From positions 1 to 64,000 of the forward strand of contig CALYLW010001394.1 of assembly GCA_944989445.1 (NCBI GenBank): a stretch of 64,000 nucleotides of DNA, read 5' to 3'. Numbering within the stretch: position 1 is the stretch's first letter; every line of letters begins with the position of its first letter. Origin of the DNA: Ampullaceana balthica (taxonomy: Eukaryota; Mollusca; Gastropoda; Lymnaeidae). Positions 1 through 11,299 of the stretch are shown here, piece after piece. The position numbers were made by a program, and so were the translations under genes. The notes below the pieces were generated by a model, which worked only from the letters and a program-made list of their open reading frames with translations, ran no database searches and had not been told where the DNA came from.

Positions 1-1498
1 ACCCCACCCCACACCCCACCCCACCCCACCCCCCCACACCCCACCCCACACACACCCCACACCCCACCCCACCCCCCCCACCCCACACCCCCCCCCCACC
101 CCACCCCCCCCCACCACCCCCCCACCACCCCCCCCCCACCCCACCCCACCCCCCACCCCACCCCACCCCCCCCCCACCCCACCCCCCCCCCACCCCACCC
201 ACCCCCCCACCCCCCCCCCACACCCCCCCACCCCACCCCACACCCCCCCCACCCCACACACACCCCCCCCCCCCCCCACCCCCCCCCCACCCCACCCCCC
301 CCCACCCCCCCCCCACCCCACCCCACCCCCCCCCCACCCCACCCCACCACCCCACCACCCCACCCCACCCACCCCCCCCCCACACCCCACCACACCCCAC
401 CCCCCCCCCCCCCCACACCCCACCCCCCCCCCACCCCACACCCCACCCCACCCCCCCCACCCCACCCCACACCCCACCCCACCCCCCCCCCACCCCCCAC
501 ACCCCACCCCACCCCACCCCCCCCCACCCCACCCCACCCCCCCCCCCCCACCCCACCCCACCACACCCCACCCCACACCCACCCCACCCCCCCACCCCAC
601 ACCCCACCCCACCCCCCCACCCCACCCCACCCCACCCCACCCCCCCCCCCCCCCCCCACCCCCCCCCCACACCCCACCCCACACCCCACCCCACCCCACC
701 CCACCCACCCCACCACCCCACCCCACCCCACCCCACACCCCCCCCCACCCCCCCCCCACACCCCCCCCCCCCCCCACCCCCCCCCACCCCACCCCACCCC
801 CCCCCCACCCCACCCCACCCCACCACCCCCCCCCCACCCCACCCCACCCCACCCCCCCCACACCCCACCCCCACCCCCCCCCACACCACACCCCCCCCCA
901 CCCCACTCCCCCCCCCACCCCACCCCACACCCCACCCCACCCCCCCCCACACCCCACCACCCCCCCCCCACCCCACCCCACCCCACCCCACACCCCACCC
1001 CCCCCACCCCACCCCACACCCCAACCCCCAACCACACCACACCAACACCCCCCCACCACCCCCCCCCCACACCACCCCACCACCCCCACACAACACCCAC
1101 CAAAACACACCCCCACACCCAATCCCACCCCCCCCCCCCACCCCCCCCCAACAACACAACACCACACACACCACCAAACCCCCCCACCCCCCCCCCCACC
1201 ACCCCCAACCCACCCAACCCCCACCACCAAACCACCCCCCACCAACAACAACCACACCACAACCCACCACACCCCACCACCACACACACCCCCACCCCAC
1301 CCACCACAACCCCCACACCCCCCCCACCAACCACAACCCCCCCCCCACAACCCACACCCACACCCCCCCCACCACCCCTACACCCCCACACCACCCCAAC
1401 CCCACCCACCCACCCCAACACAACCAACACACCCCAACCCCCACAACCCCCCCCACCACCACCCACACCCACCCAACCCCACCCCCCCCCACCACATC
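1..1498. repeat. C/A-only low-complexity tract (CCCCA/CCCCAC)n
   Basis: The tract is built from CCCCA, CCCAC and poly-C runs with no G at all before position 1499 and only isolated T residues (907, 1123, 1379, 1497). There is no fixed period. It becomes less regular (more CAA/ACAC) after about 1020. The opposite strand is therefore a G/T strand with many G-runs, capable in principle of forming G-quadruplexes. It is not the usual animal telomere repeat (TTAGGG). It may be a real degenerate satellite or a badly resolved sequencing tract. Confidence 0.85.
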
Positions 1499-2090
1499 GC
1501 TGGCCAACCCACAGAGAGCTCGCTGACCGGTGTTAAATAAATTCAGAACAACATATACACATTAAATAAAATAAACAGAAATAAAATCAACAAAAAACAA
1601 AATAAAAGAGAAAACTAAAATAAAAAACAAACATAATCAAGAACACAACAAAGAGATCAAAAAAAAATAAACATACATAATTAACCAACCAAAAGAATAA
1701 CCAACAATCAAAACTACCTAAAGCACTACGGCGCCCACGCCCAAACACCACCTACCTAACCCACCGCCTACGCACAACTACCACACCCATATACACACGC
1801 GCCACCCGCTCTCCACCGACCCAAAACCACACCCACAACGAAGCCCTCACCCCCTCTCACACCACCCCACACCTGACAACCGCCTAACTCCACACCACCC
1901 CCCCCCATTAACGGTCCCTCCCCCCAACGCACCACCCTCCACCACAGACCCACCACCACCCACCCAACCTCCACAGCTCACGTCCAACAGCCCCCCCACA
2001 CCCCACCCCAAAACACCCCCCCCCACACACTCCCCCGCCTCGAACCCGCTCACACAAACCAAAAACCTCCTCCCCTCAAACTCGTGTAAA
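1499..2090. other. Strand-asymmetric A-rich then C/A-rich tract
   Basis: From about 1540 to 1720 the sequence is mainly A with scattered C, T and G. From about 1740 to 2080 it returns to C/A-rich text with few G or T. No reading frame or repeat unit makes sense here; the open frames on the minus strand are W/G/V-rich products of the composition. It appears to grade out of the tract before it, so both may share a cause (degenerate satellite or sequence-quality artefact). Confidence 0.6.
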
Positions 2091-3230
2091 GGAGGTAGAT
2101 GGAAATACATGTACTTCCCAAACGACTCGACACTGCCCGCAAAAGACAGACGGGTGTAGAAAGAAAGTACGACTGGATTGTTCTCGTACATGTACACAAA
2201 GTGTTACAAGTTTTTATTTAACAGGATCATTCACCTGCACGTACACTAGACGATGTCAACATTTTATTTAGTTAAGGAATTAACTAAAGGAGTTAATCGC
2301 CATTAACATGGAATTAGTAATAACTACCAATTATTTTCAATAAAATAACGTTTAAAGCAATCGTTTGCCATTGTTAAGTCCATCAGAGAGACTCAAATTA
2401 ACGGCGAATTAACAAAGATCTTTTAAGATAAGTCGAAACACAGTATTGATATTTTATTGGGATCTTAATGAAATTTAACCAACTGAAACCCGCATGTTCT
2501 ATACATAGATGTTCGTCATGAAATTACAAGACGCCATACAAGCAATACAAATGAAGGTCATCCATTACAGATTCGTAATATCAAACTACTATTAAGTCCT
2601 TCAAAACTACTCTAAAACACATATTTTCTTAATTAACTTTCCGATTAAACCATCAAACATATCTCTGACTGATAAACGTTGTTTATATGTAGCCTACCAT
2701 CCATGTCGTTATATCTTTTGTGTGTTTAACATATTGATGTTTTAATTGAATACATTCATAGATGTGCATTACTATTTTCATTTAAATTTCGTGAGCTGCT
2801 TGCTGGGGTACCGAGCAATATAATTTCTCAAATTATTATTATTAATATATTCAAAGGCTTTAACTGAAAACGCAGCTGAATGCAAGAACCATTGTTTTCC
2901 CTCTCTCCACCACATCCGCTTGTCAAACCATAAACTGATTGGTCGACCCCAGCGAGGGTCATTCGTCATGCTTATTTGCACATAATCGCTTTGGTGAATT
3001 ATATATATAAGATAGATAGAAGAAAGTATATATAGATAGCGAGACCAAAAAAAGGAAAAAAAGCAACATGTTGTTCAAAAGGTACAATATATTAAAATAG
3101 AGTTATAATTAAACGGAACACACTTCCAACTATTGTCATTCCTTTTGTTGGACGTTTGATTTATGTCTATCAGTACCATCATAGCACAAGCTCTAATTGG
3201 ACGTATTTTGTGTTTGTGTGTGTGCGAGCT
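2091..3230. other. AT-rich unique DNA, no recognisable feature
   Basis: Ordinary AT-rich sequence with normal base mixture begins here. No frame longer than about 70 codons is open, and none resembles a known family. A short GATA-like run lies at about 3008-3040. I see no gene, repeat array or element boundary until 3231. Confidence 0.6.
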
Positions 3231-4554
3231 TAGGGGTCTACCGATATCTCGGCACCGATATCAGGATATCGGCAATATCGGTATCGGTAGCAAGTAAAGG
3301 TTCCATATTGACGTCACCGATATTTCATAGTAAGTGACATTTTGAACCAAAAAAAATTTTGAACTTTTTTTATCTTTAGATTTATAAATATCTAAACATA
3401 TTAATATATCGATCCAGATACCGGTAGTGAAGAAGCATAAGAGTCCTAGTATTGACATGTGCAGCCACGATACAGTGTGCCATGTTCGATGATTTTATTT
3501 AGTATCGGCTGATTTTTGAATACTCGGAAATACTGTGCAATTGATGCCGATACCGAGTATATCGTAATTGCTCTAATAGCAAATATGCACGCAGAATCGC
3601 AGATGTATAAAACATTTAGTTTCGTATGAAATAACAACATTTACCGTGTGCAGACTTGTTGTCATTGGCAACCATTTATCCTTCATTTTGACTCTATTAC
3701 TATTGCTTTGTTCTAATTTTTTTCATTCATAAATGGTGGCCGTGTGCAAAAGCCATTTAACTATTGGTTAGAATTCATTATGAGTCAGTCAAAGTTGAAG
3801 GTTCAAAAGGAGTTCCTAATTTTATGTGTACATTTTTATAGAGGAAAGTTCACTTTGTCATGAGTCATGTGTAGGTCATGATAGATATGTGAGCGGGAAC
3901 TTATAAACACATCAGAAACTTCGTTTAAAGATAAATGTTACTGTTTATACAAAGTTAAATGAGCTATTAATAAAGAATACTTTAAAAACAAAATAAAGAA
4001 ATAATAATTTTATTTATAGATTGATCCTAAAAATAAAATCATTTTAAAAACGAGAGAAAAAAATGGGTGACGCGAACAGTGGAACTGAGGTCCCAAAATG
4101 TGGAGGTAAAATGCATAGCTGATTGGGACAAGTTGAACCATACTATAAAATTCGTAACTTTAAAACCAGAAATTCTAAAAATATAATGTTGGTCATTCAT
4201 AAAATGTAACACACACTTATAATCAAAAGGAAGGTGTACTATTTCTTTGCTAATTTACTTTTGTCTTAATTAAACAAGTAGCCGAACATGTAATATATAT
4301 ATAGTAAGTACGGGTGATAAATTTAAGAATGGTTTTTGTCCTAACAAATACTCATATTGGCACTCATATCAGCACTCATATCGGCAATCATATCGGCACT
4401 CATATCGGCACTCATATCGGCACTCATATCGGCACTCATATCGGCACTCATAACGGCACTCATATCGGCACTCACATCGGCACTCATATCGGCAAAATTT
4501 TTTCGGTAATATCGGTATTGAAATATCGGAAAAAACGCATAGATTAGACCCCTA
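3231..4554. mobile_element. Probable DNA transposon/MITE rich in ATATCGG motifs
   Basis: The left end reads TAGGGGTCTACC and the right end, reverse complemented, reads TAGGGGTCTAAT. The first ten bases match exactly, which fits a terminal inverted repeat with a TA target duplication (3231-3232 and 4553-4554). Just inside both ends are clusters of CCGATAT/ATATCGG, and further copies occur at about 3408-3425 and 3500-3560. No transposase frame is visible, so it would be non-autonomous or decayed. A 12-bp minisatellite built from the same ATATCGG motif lies near its right end. The superfamily cannot be settled from the ends alone. Confidence 0.5.
4349..4495. repeat. 12-bp minisatellite, unit CGGCACTCATAT
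   Basis: About twelve tandem copies with a few substitutions (for example TTGG, CAGC and CAATC variants in the early copies). The unit contains ATATCGG, the motif that recurs near both ends of the enclosing element, so the array probably grew from that element. The period of 12 keeps frames open on both strands (THIG repeats on plus, SADM on minus); these are not credible genes. Confidence 0.9.
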
Positions 4555-5040
4555 TGGGAGCTTCCATGTGTATGTTTTTCTTTCTGTCTGTGTGTCATGT
4601 AAAAGCATGATACTTGACTGTGGCGCCAGTAATCAATTTTTTGGTAAAGCTGGGCGTGTATTTATTTATCATAGCAAATTAAGAATGGTTTATGGCATGT
4701 GTGGACATAGTTGAGCCTTATTCAATATCGTTTACAGTTAACAGACATAAGTTCAATTTATTAAAGTCAGCAACTGTTGGTACTGGTAGGATAAGATAAC
4801 CCACTGATGGTACTGGTAGGGTAGATAACCGAAATGCCATCTGGTACAGTTTTGGTAAAACTCATTTCCACGGAAACAACCGAAGAGGTAAAAGTAAAAA
4901 TAATTGTCAAAATAATTTTTAAAAAGTTCTACAATATGTATTACAAAGACGGCACCAAGGTCATGTTACTAAGTTTTGAGAATTTTAAAATCATATCGTG
5001 TACAGCTCCACAATTAATTAAAATTTTAGGCCCATAACTT
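4555..5040. other. AT-rich unique DNA
   Basis: Unique sequence. A short direct repeat, ACTGTTGGTACTGGTAGG and ACTGATGGTACTGGTAGG, occurs at about 4772-4820. The small open frame at 4834-5037 has no recognisable similarity. Confidence 0.5.
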
Positions 5041-5700
5041 CAGTTACAATAATGCCCCGTAGTGCATTGGAATTGAATCGCTTGCAGAAGCGACAAGCCC
5101 CCCCCCCAACCCCAGCAATCCCACGCCAGGATAGCTGGCCGCGTGGTTGCCTATCAACCCCACCATGAGATCCTGCCCCAGATTGCCCTAGGCATGGCCG
5201 GGGATGAGACGAGGGACGTCCAGCCCACCAGATCCACTGCTCCACGTCGTCCGTACTGCGGACTTTTACGGCACCCATCTCAGAGTTCATAAACGATAAC
5301 TTTGCTTCCGTTCATCGAAAATCACCGGGGGCTGGAAACATGAGGAGCTGGTATCTTTAAAATTCCGGCGGTTAAATTGTTTCGGATCCATCAAACTGAT
5401 GCCATGCGGCGTACGATCGAATACGATGTTAGGGAGACAGAGTTTTATCGTGAATCTGGTTTTTTTTAAACAGCCGAGGGTTGCGGCCCTTGTTATTACG
5501 CTAACGCTGGAATAGCTTCCCCTAGATTCCTAGATGCTGTAGAAAGTGTGTATTTTAAGATTTCAAAATGTTGTATACTTCCTCTAAATTTAATATTTAT
5601 ATAGCTTGTTGTGTAAATTAAGATTTGAGAACCACAAGAAATCTCCCGATGCTATTATTGAAGGACAATAAATCGATTCTAATAAAAACTGGATTTTTTA
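5041..5700 (+). other. Higher-GC island with AT-rich tail and AATAAA signals; possible exon or retroposed transcript end
   Basis: About 5040-5520 is clearly richer in G and C than its surroundings and contains CpG sites, which is unusual in this window. It is followed by an AT-rich stretch ending with AATAAA-type signals near 5669 and 5682. That order resembles the end of a transcript, or a retroposed copy of one. Plus-strand reading is interrupted by several stops and I recognise no protein domain. An old retroelement end is equally possible. Confidence 0.25.
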
Positions 5701-6044
5701 ATAAAATATCATGGATTGGGATAATCACATTAGTATGGTTAATCCAATGTCCTTGAAATATAATCCTAGTGACAATGTGTGTGCACTGTTACGTATGTTA
5801 ACTTAATTATCGGATTGATTTGCGGAAAGAAATACCATTTTTTGTGTTTCAATAAAGTTATTAGAAATATACTTTTTAAAGGGATTAAGTTGATACGTAG
5901 TTTCATTGTAAATCTCTCTTTGGAAAAAAACAAACAAATTGTTTACTTACAGTTTAAAAACCAGTTTCACCGACCGATGACCATAGTAAACAGAACAAAA
6001 CTTTCATTAAAGAAAGAAAGTAAATTAAAACATGTCAGGCCACA
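5701..6044. other. AT-rich unique DNA leading into a minisatellite
   Basis: No element ends or genes seen. A frame opening at 5779 runs through this stretch only because it continues into the 20-bp array. Confidence 0.5.
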
Positions 6045-6784
6045 CCATCAACTCTCTTACCTCACCATCAGCTCTCTTACCTCGACATCAACTCTCTTAC
6101 CTCACCATCAACTCTCTTACCTCACCATAAGCTCTCTTACCTCACCATCAACTCTCTTACCTCACCATCAACTCTCTTACCTCACCATCAACTCTCTTAC
6201 CTCACCATCAACTCTCTTACCTCACCATCAGCTCTCTTACCTCACCATCAGCTCTCTTACCTCACCATCAGCTCTCTTACCTCACCATCAACTCTCTTAC
6301 CTCACCATCAACTCTCTTACCTCACCATCAGCTCTCTTACCTCACCATCAACTCTCTTACCTCACCATCAGCTCTCTTACCTCACCATCAGCTCTCTTAC
6401 CTCACCATCAGCTCTCTTACCTCACCATCAGCTCTCTTACCTCACCATCAGCTCTCTTACCTCACCATCAACTCTCTTACCTCTTACCATCACTACTACC
6501 ATCAACTCTCGTACCTCACCATCAGCTCTCTTACCTCACCATCAGCTCTCTTACCTCACCATCAGCTCTCTTACCTCACCATCAGCTCTCTTACCTCACC
6601 ATCAGCTCTCTTACCTCACCATCAGCCCTCTTACCTCACCATCAGCTCTCTTACCTCACCATCAACTCTCTTACCTCATCACCAGCTCTCTTACCTCACC
6701 ATCAGCTCTCTTACCTCACCATTAACTCTCTTACCTCACCATCAGCTCTCTTACCTCACCATCAGCTCTCTTACCTCACCATCA
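6045..6784. repeat. 20-bp minisatellite, unit CTCTCTTACCTCACCATCAG
   Basis: About 37 head-to-tail copies. The main variable site is the last base of the unit (CAG or CAA). One disturbed segment at about 6478-6512 contains partial units and a CATCACTACTACCATC insertion, and the phase resumes afterwards. The unit has no stop in one frame, which creates a 401-codon open frame of LPHHQLSYLT-like repeats; the frame's start and end are in unrelated sequence. Confidence 0.95.
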
Positions 6785-6866
6785 AAAACCCCCTCCAACC
6801 ATCAACAACCCCCTCCAACCATCAAAACCCCCCTCCCACCATCAAGACCCCCCTCCCACCATCAAT
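6785..6866. repeat. Diverged 20-bp repeat block, unit ACCATCAAAACCCCCCTCCC
   Basis: Four copies keep the ACCATCAA part and the 20-bp spacing of the preceding array, while the rest of each unit is replaced by CCCCCTCC. This looks like a second expansion of a mutated unit at the array edge. Confidence 0.8.
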
Positions 6867-7367
6867 GTCACAGACACCTCACACCCTCACCACAACACAT
6901 AAAAAAATTACGCCCCAATCCACTTTAAAATGTCAAAACCTCTGTAACAAAAATCTGTGTCAAAAACACACAATAAGAAAGTGACATGTAAATATATATA
7001 TGAACATAGAGATTTTACCTGAAATTTAAAAAAAATACAAGACAATTTGTAATCACAAACATGTTGTTTCTAATAATAGTACCTTTATAAAAGCTCCCTA
7101 ATTTATTATTATTACCAGACATGAGCCACCGAACTCTAACCACCGCGACGATTGGTGCAATTCCCGTCTGATAGTTACTTGATAAAACCAAAACAAGCAT
7201 TCAATTAGTGCTCTATTGCGTCTATGCAGTAAGCACAATGCTCTATATCAATATTTTAGGCCTGAATGCTTCTTTCCCATCACTTGACGTCACAGATTTC
7301 TTACATCAATATTGAACATTTCCGTCCACAAAGTAAATCTACACACTTATCTCTGTTGTATGTTTTT
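6867..7367. other. Unique AT-rich DNA between two arrays
   Basis: Nothing recognisable. The small minus-strand frame at 7015-7200 has no similarity I can name. Confidence 0.5.
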
Positions 7368-7704
7368 ATTTTGTGTTCTATCTCATCTAGTGCAGACATC
7401 TCACAGTTTGTGTTCTATCTCATCTAGTGCAGACATCTCAAAGTTTGTGTTCTATCTCATCTAGTGCAGACATCTCAAAGTTTGTGTTTTATCTCATCTA
7501 GTGCAGTCATCTCAAAGTTTGTGTTCTATCTCATCTAGTGCAGTCATCTCAAAGTTTGTGTTTTATCTCATCTAGTGCAGTCATCTCAAAGTTTGTGTTC
7601 TATCTCATCTAGTGCAGTCATCTCAAAGTTTGTGTTCTATCTCATCTAGTGCAGACATCTCAAAGTTTGTGTTCTATCTCATCTAATGCAGACATCTGAA
7701 AGTT
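7368..7704. repeat. 37-bp minisatellite (TCTATCTCATCTAGTGCAG core)
   Basis: Nine tandem copies, each containing GTTTGTGTT, TCTATCTCATCTAGTGCAG and CATCTCAAA. Variation is limited to GTGTT(C/T)TATC and GCAG(A/T)CATC, and the copies carrying GCAGTC are clustered in the middle (about 7500-7620), as expected from local unequal exchange. Confidence 0.95.
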
Positions 7705-8206
7705 TACGTGTGGTATTGGTACTAGAGTTAGTATGCCTGACTATTACCAAGAGAATTATTCATTATGATTTACGATTGTTTTTATAATGATTGACTATGA
7801 GATTGTGATTGAATGAAACTGGTCTTCAAAGTTACTCAGAGAGTTACCACAAGGTAAACAAAAATTCGCAAAGTCACCCCCATAACATTTGCCTACGAGC
7901 TGTAATCTATGTCCGACTCATCTATCGAACTGTTGACATATCTCATCAGCCAAATGATGGACATACATGAATCTGATACGACACGCATGTTAGTCGCTCT
8001 CCTCTATAGCACTCTGAGAATTGGACGACAATTCAATCAAATGATCTAGCGCCAACCCGCGGACTTTAAAAGATATGACCAAGGAACGCGTTATGACCAC
8101 TGATCAAATAGTAACTGTCCTTCTTAGTCATCTCGGTGCAAGCGAGGCGCAGAAATCAGAGACCGTGGCTGAAATAGTAATCTGAACATGTCTGAGTGTC
8201 TGGGGA
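7705..8206. other. Unique DNA, no recognisable feature
   Basis: Mixed composition with no long frame. No element ends or known motifs seen. Confidence 0.5.
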
Positions 8207-8747
8207 AATATGGAGTAATGGAGATGGTATTTTGGAGTGATAGAGATGGTATCTTGGAGTAATGGAGATGGTATCTTGGAGTAATGGAGATGGTATCTAT
8301 GAGTAATGGAGATGGTATCTTTAATGGAGATGGTATATTGGAGTGATGGAGATGGTATCTTGGAGTAATGGAGATGGTATCTTGGAGTAATGGAGATGGT
8401 ATCTTGGAGTAATGGAGATGGTATCTTGGAGTAATGGAGATGGTATATTGGAGTAATGGAGATGGTATCTTGGAGTAATGGAGATGGTATCTTGGAGTAA
8501 TGGAGATGGTATCTTGGAGTAATGGAGATGGTATATTGGAGTAATGGAGATGGTATCTTGGAGTAATGGAGATGGTATCTTGGAGTAATGGAGATGGTAT
8601 CTTGGAGTAATGGAGATGGTATCTTGGAGTAATGGAGATGGTATATTGGAGTGATGGAGATGGTATCTTAGGGTAATGGAGATGGTATCTTGGAGTAATG
8701 GAGATGGTATCTTGGAGTAATGGAGATGGTATCTTGGAGTGATGATA
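8207..8747. repeat. 22-bp minisatellite (GGAGTAATGGAGATGGTAT core)
   Basis: About 24 copies of GGAGTAATGGAGATGGTAT followed by CTT, ATT or TTT. The ATT variant recurs in several separated units, suggesting a multi-unit higher-order pattern. One shortened unit occurs near 8318-8325. The last copy decays into GGAGTGATGATAAC. Confidence 0.95.
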
Positions 8748-9389
8748 ACTTAAGTGAGTTTGTGGAGAAATATGACACGACGTATTATATATAATTAAAG
8801 GGCCAAAACGTTCTATAGCGGAGTGTTCCAGACGACAGTCAATATCCGGAGTCTTCTAACGTCAAAGTTTTGACTGTATTTCAAATATTCACGTAGTGCC
8901 TCCAACACATCATTGTATTAGAAGTTTATTCACCTAAAACACGTATCACTCTAACTAACCTCATGGAATTTTCACTTTTGTTTTTTAGCCAGAAATCTCT
9001 ATACCAAAATGCACTCAGCCATACAAGGTAAACTCAATGTATTTAAATACCTCATCATTTGCCTTGAATCTGCAACTATTTCAACTCTATCTCTTCTACA
9101 TGGGGTTTTCCCCTTCGCCCAACCAGAAATCATCAACTAGTCAGAGTTCTACTTTATAAAAAAATTTGAGCCACAAAGTAATTGCAAGTACATGTGTATT
9201 TATAAAACAATTCATGATAAAAGCCATCGTGAATAATGTCCTTCTATAAATGGCATGTTAAACGCCTTCGTGAATAATGTCCTTCTATACATGACCAGTG
9301 CAGGGAAACGTACGCAGACTTAGACATTCTTATAAAATTACCCTCTTAGTAAACAGTGCCACGGACTTGAAGTGTAAAAACTTTGAATG
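8748..9389. other. Unique DNA with one short direct duplication
   Basis: Mostly unique AT-rich sequence. The text CGTGAATAATGTCCTTCTAT occurs at about 9228 and again about 43 bases on, a two-copy direct duplication with small differences. No gene found. Confidence 0.5.
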
Positions 9390-9812
9390 TAATAAATAAA
9401 GGTTAAAAAAAAATTATTTTTAAAACCACGTTTTTATAAGTGGACTAAAAAGAAGAAAATAATTTAAAACTTATAAGTTCAAATACTTCGATTTAACATG
9501 ACTAAAAACGTGGGGCGGGCGCCTATGAGGTGCAACATATGCGGTTCACTCATTCTCTCACTTATAGATCTCTCTTTTGCCTTCTAAAATAGAAATCTTT
9601 AATTTTTATACCAAACACCCGCCCCACGTTTTTAGTCATGTTAAATCGAATTACTTGAACTTATAAGTTTTAAATTATTTTCTTCTTTTTGGTCCACTTA
9701 TAAAAATGTAGTCTTTAAATATCATTTTTTTTACCTTTATTTATTTTATTCTTTTTAGTCCACTAATAAAAACGTGGTTTTTAAAAAATATTTTTTACCT
9801 CTATTTATTTTA
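9390..9812. mobile_element. Long inverted-repeat (foldback/MITE-like) element
   Basis: The left arm (about 9391-9520) and right arm (about 9612-9750) are reverse complements over about 130 bp with few differences. Both contain GACTAAAAACGTGGGGCGGG (left) or its complement, and AAGAAGAAAATAATTTAAAA (left) or its complement. The outer part of the right arm is present a second time at 9751-9812, and that copy matches the outer left arm better in places (AACGTGGTTTT). The loop at 9521-9611 is unique. No coding capacity is present. A TA flank is possible on each side but the target duplication is not certain. Confidence 0.75.
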
Positions 9813-9948
9813 CCAAACACCTCATCAGCGACCTCCCAACGTTTAATAACAAAGCGATGAGGTAACGGGGTGAACTCGCCACGTGAAATTAAACTACGGC
9901 AGGCGGGTACAGAAACTTATATAAAGATAAACTAAGAAATGCATTAAT
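9813..9948. other. Short unique spacer
   Basis: Unique spacer between the inverted-repeat element and the duplicated dispersed repeat. It includes GGCAGGCGGG near 9897, resembling the GGGCGGGCGG near 35190 in a related repeat copy. Confidence 0.4.
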
Positions 9949-10315
9949 TTAATTACGGTACACTCGATGGATTTGAAATTTTGATATAATATATTGTCAT
10001 CCAAGATCTATCTGTGGTAAAATTTTGAGCTCTCTAGGACCATCACAAGTGGTTAAATTTTACGTTGGCAAGTTTGACAAATTGTGGACAGACACGAAAG
10101 CAAGTATTTAATAAAATATAGATAAACTAAAAAGTTCAAAAATTTAAGAACGGTAGATTCGATCGATCTGAAATTTTGATGCAATACATTTGCATCCAAG
10201 ATCTATCTGTGGTAAAATTTTCAGATCTAGGACCATCAGAAGTGGTTCAATTTTACGTTGGCAGATTTGAAAAATTGAGTTTCGGACAGGAACGAAAGCT
10301 AGTTTAATAAAACGT
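9949..10315. repeat. Tandem pair of a dispersed repeat (about 190 bp each)
   Basis: Two diverged copies (about 9949-10130 and 10140-10315) share GAAATTTTGAT, ATCCAAGATCTATCTGTGG, GGACCATCA and TTTTACGTTGGCA in the same order. The start of the unit, with CGATCGATCTGAAATTTTGA, also occurs at about 35065, so this is a dispersed repeat family. Neither copy has coding potential. It could be a SINE-like or MITE-like family; ends are not clear enough to say. Confidence 0.7.
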
Positions 10316-10351
10316 TGTTAAAAAGACAAAACAAGATATCAGATATAAACA

Positions 10352-10610
10352 GGGAACAGGACATCCACCACAACTATAGATTAGGGAACAAGACATCAAC
10401 CACAACTATAGATTAGGGAACAATACATTCACCACAACTATAGATTAGGGAACAAGACATCAACCACAACTATAGATTAGGGAACAAGACATCCACCACA
10501 ACTATAAATGAGAAACAAGACTTCAACCTCAACCATAAATGAGGAAACAAGACATCTACAACGATAAATTAGGGAAAAAGACTTCAATCACAACTATAAA
10601 TGAGGGAAGT
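10352..10610. repeat. 32-bp minisatellite A (GGGAACAAGACATC family)
   Basis: Eight copies of a 32-bp unit that begins GGGAACAAGACATC and ends CCACAACTATAGATTA, decaying towards the right (ATAAATGAG variants after 10500). The same 32-bp family reappears at 11300-11742 beyond two other arrays. Confidence 0.9.
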
Positions 10611-10650
10611 ATAGAAGTAATGGTCTATCATGCAATAGTCTAACTGCAAA

Positions 10651-10865
10651 AAACAAGACATCAACAGCTTCTGGTCTGTGTAACAAGACATCAACAGCTT
10701 GTGGTCTGTGTAACAAGACATCAACAGCTTGTGGTCTGTGTAACAAGACATCAACAGCTTGTGGTCTGTGTAACAAGACATCAACAGCTTGTGGTCTGTG
10801 TAACAAGACATCAACAGCTTGCGGTCTGTGTAACAAGACATCAACAGCTTGTGGTCTGTGTAACA
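10651..10865. repeat. 30-bp minisatellite (AACAAGACATCAACAGC + TTGTGGTCTGTGT)
   Basis: Seven nearly identical copies. The first half, AACAAGACATCAAC, is shared with the neighbouring 32-bp array, while the second half (TTGTGGTCTGTGT) is new. The unit appears to be a recombinant of the 32-bp monomer with other sequence that was then amplified. Confidence 0.9.
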
Positions 10866-10929
10866 ACTACTTTTAATCACCTGAACATTTCACTTCACAA
10901 TACAAATCACGAGCTTCATACTCAGTCAA

Positions 10930-11272
10930 CTCAACTCACACGCTCATACCATGTCAACACAACTCACATGCTCATACCATGTCAACACAACTCACACGCT
11001 CACACCATGTCAACACAACTCACACGCTAATACCATGTCAACACAACTCACACGCTCATACCATGTCAACACAACTCACACGCTCATACCATGTCAACAC
11101 AACTCACACGCTCATACAATGTCAACACAGCTCACACACTCATACCATGTCAACACAACTCACACGCTCATACCATGTCAACACAACTCACACGATCATA
11201 AAATGTCAACACAACTCACACGCTCATACCATGTCAACACAACTCACACGCTCATACCATGTCAACACAACA
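10930..11272. repeat. 28-bp minisatellite (CATACCATGTCAACACAACT core)
   Basis: Twelve copies of a 28-bp unit made of CATACCATGTCAACACAACT followed by CACACGCT. It shows only scattered substitutions. It separates the 30-bp array from the second block of the 32-bp family. Confidence 0.95.
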
Positions 11273-11299
11273 ACTAATCTCTTATAGGAACAAGACATT

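Noticed and set aside
1..1498. Telomere
   Set aside because: The motif is CCCCA/CCCAC without fixed period, not the TTAGGG expected in most animals, and window position does not show it is a chromosome end.
5779..6984. 401-codon plus-strand frame
   Set aside because: Most of it is the 20-bp array read in a stop-free frame (60 bp = 20 codons); the ends are AT-rich non-coding sequence with no domain.
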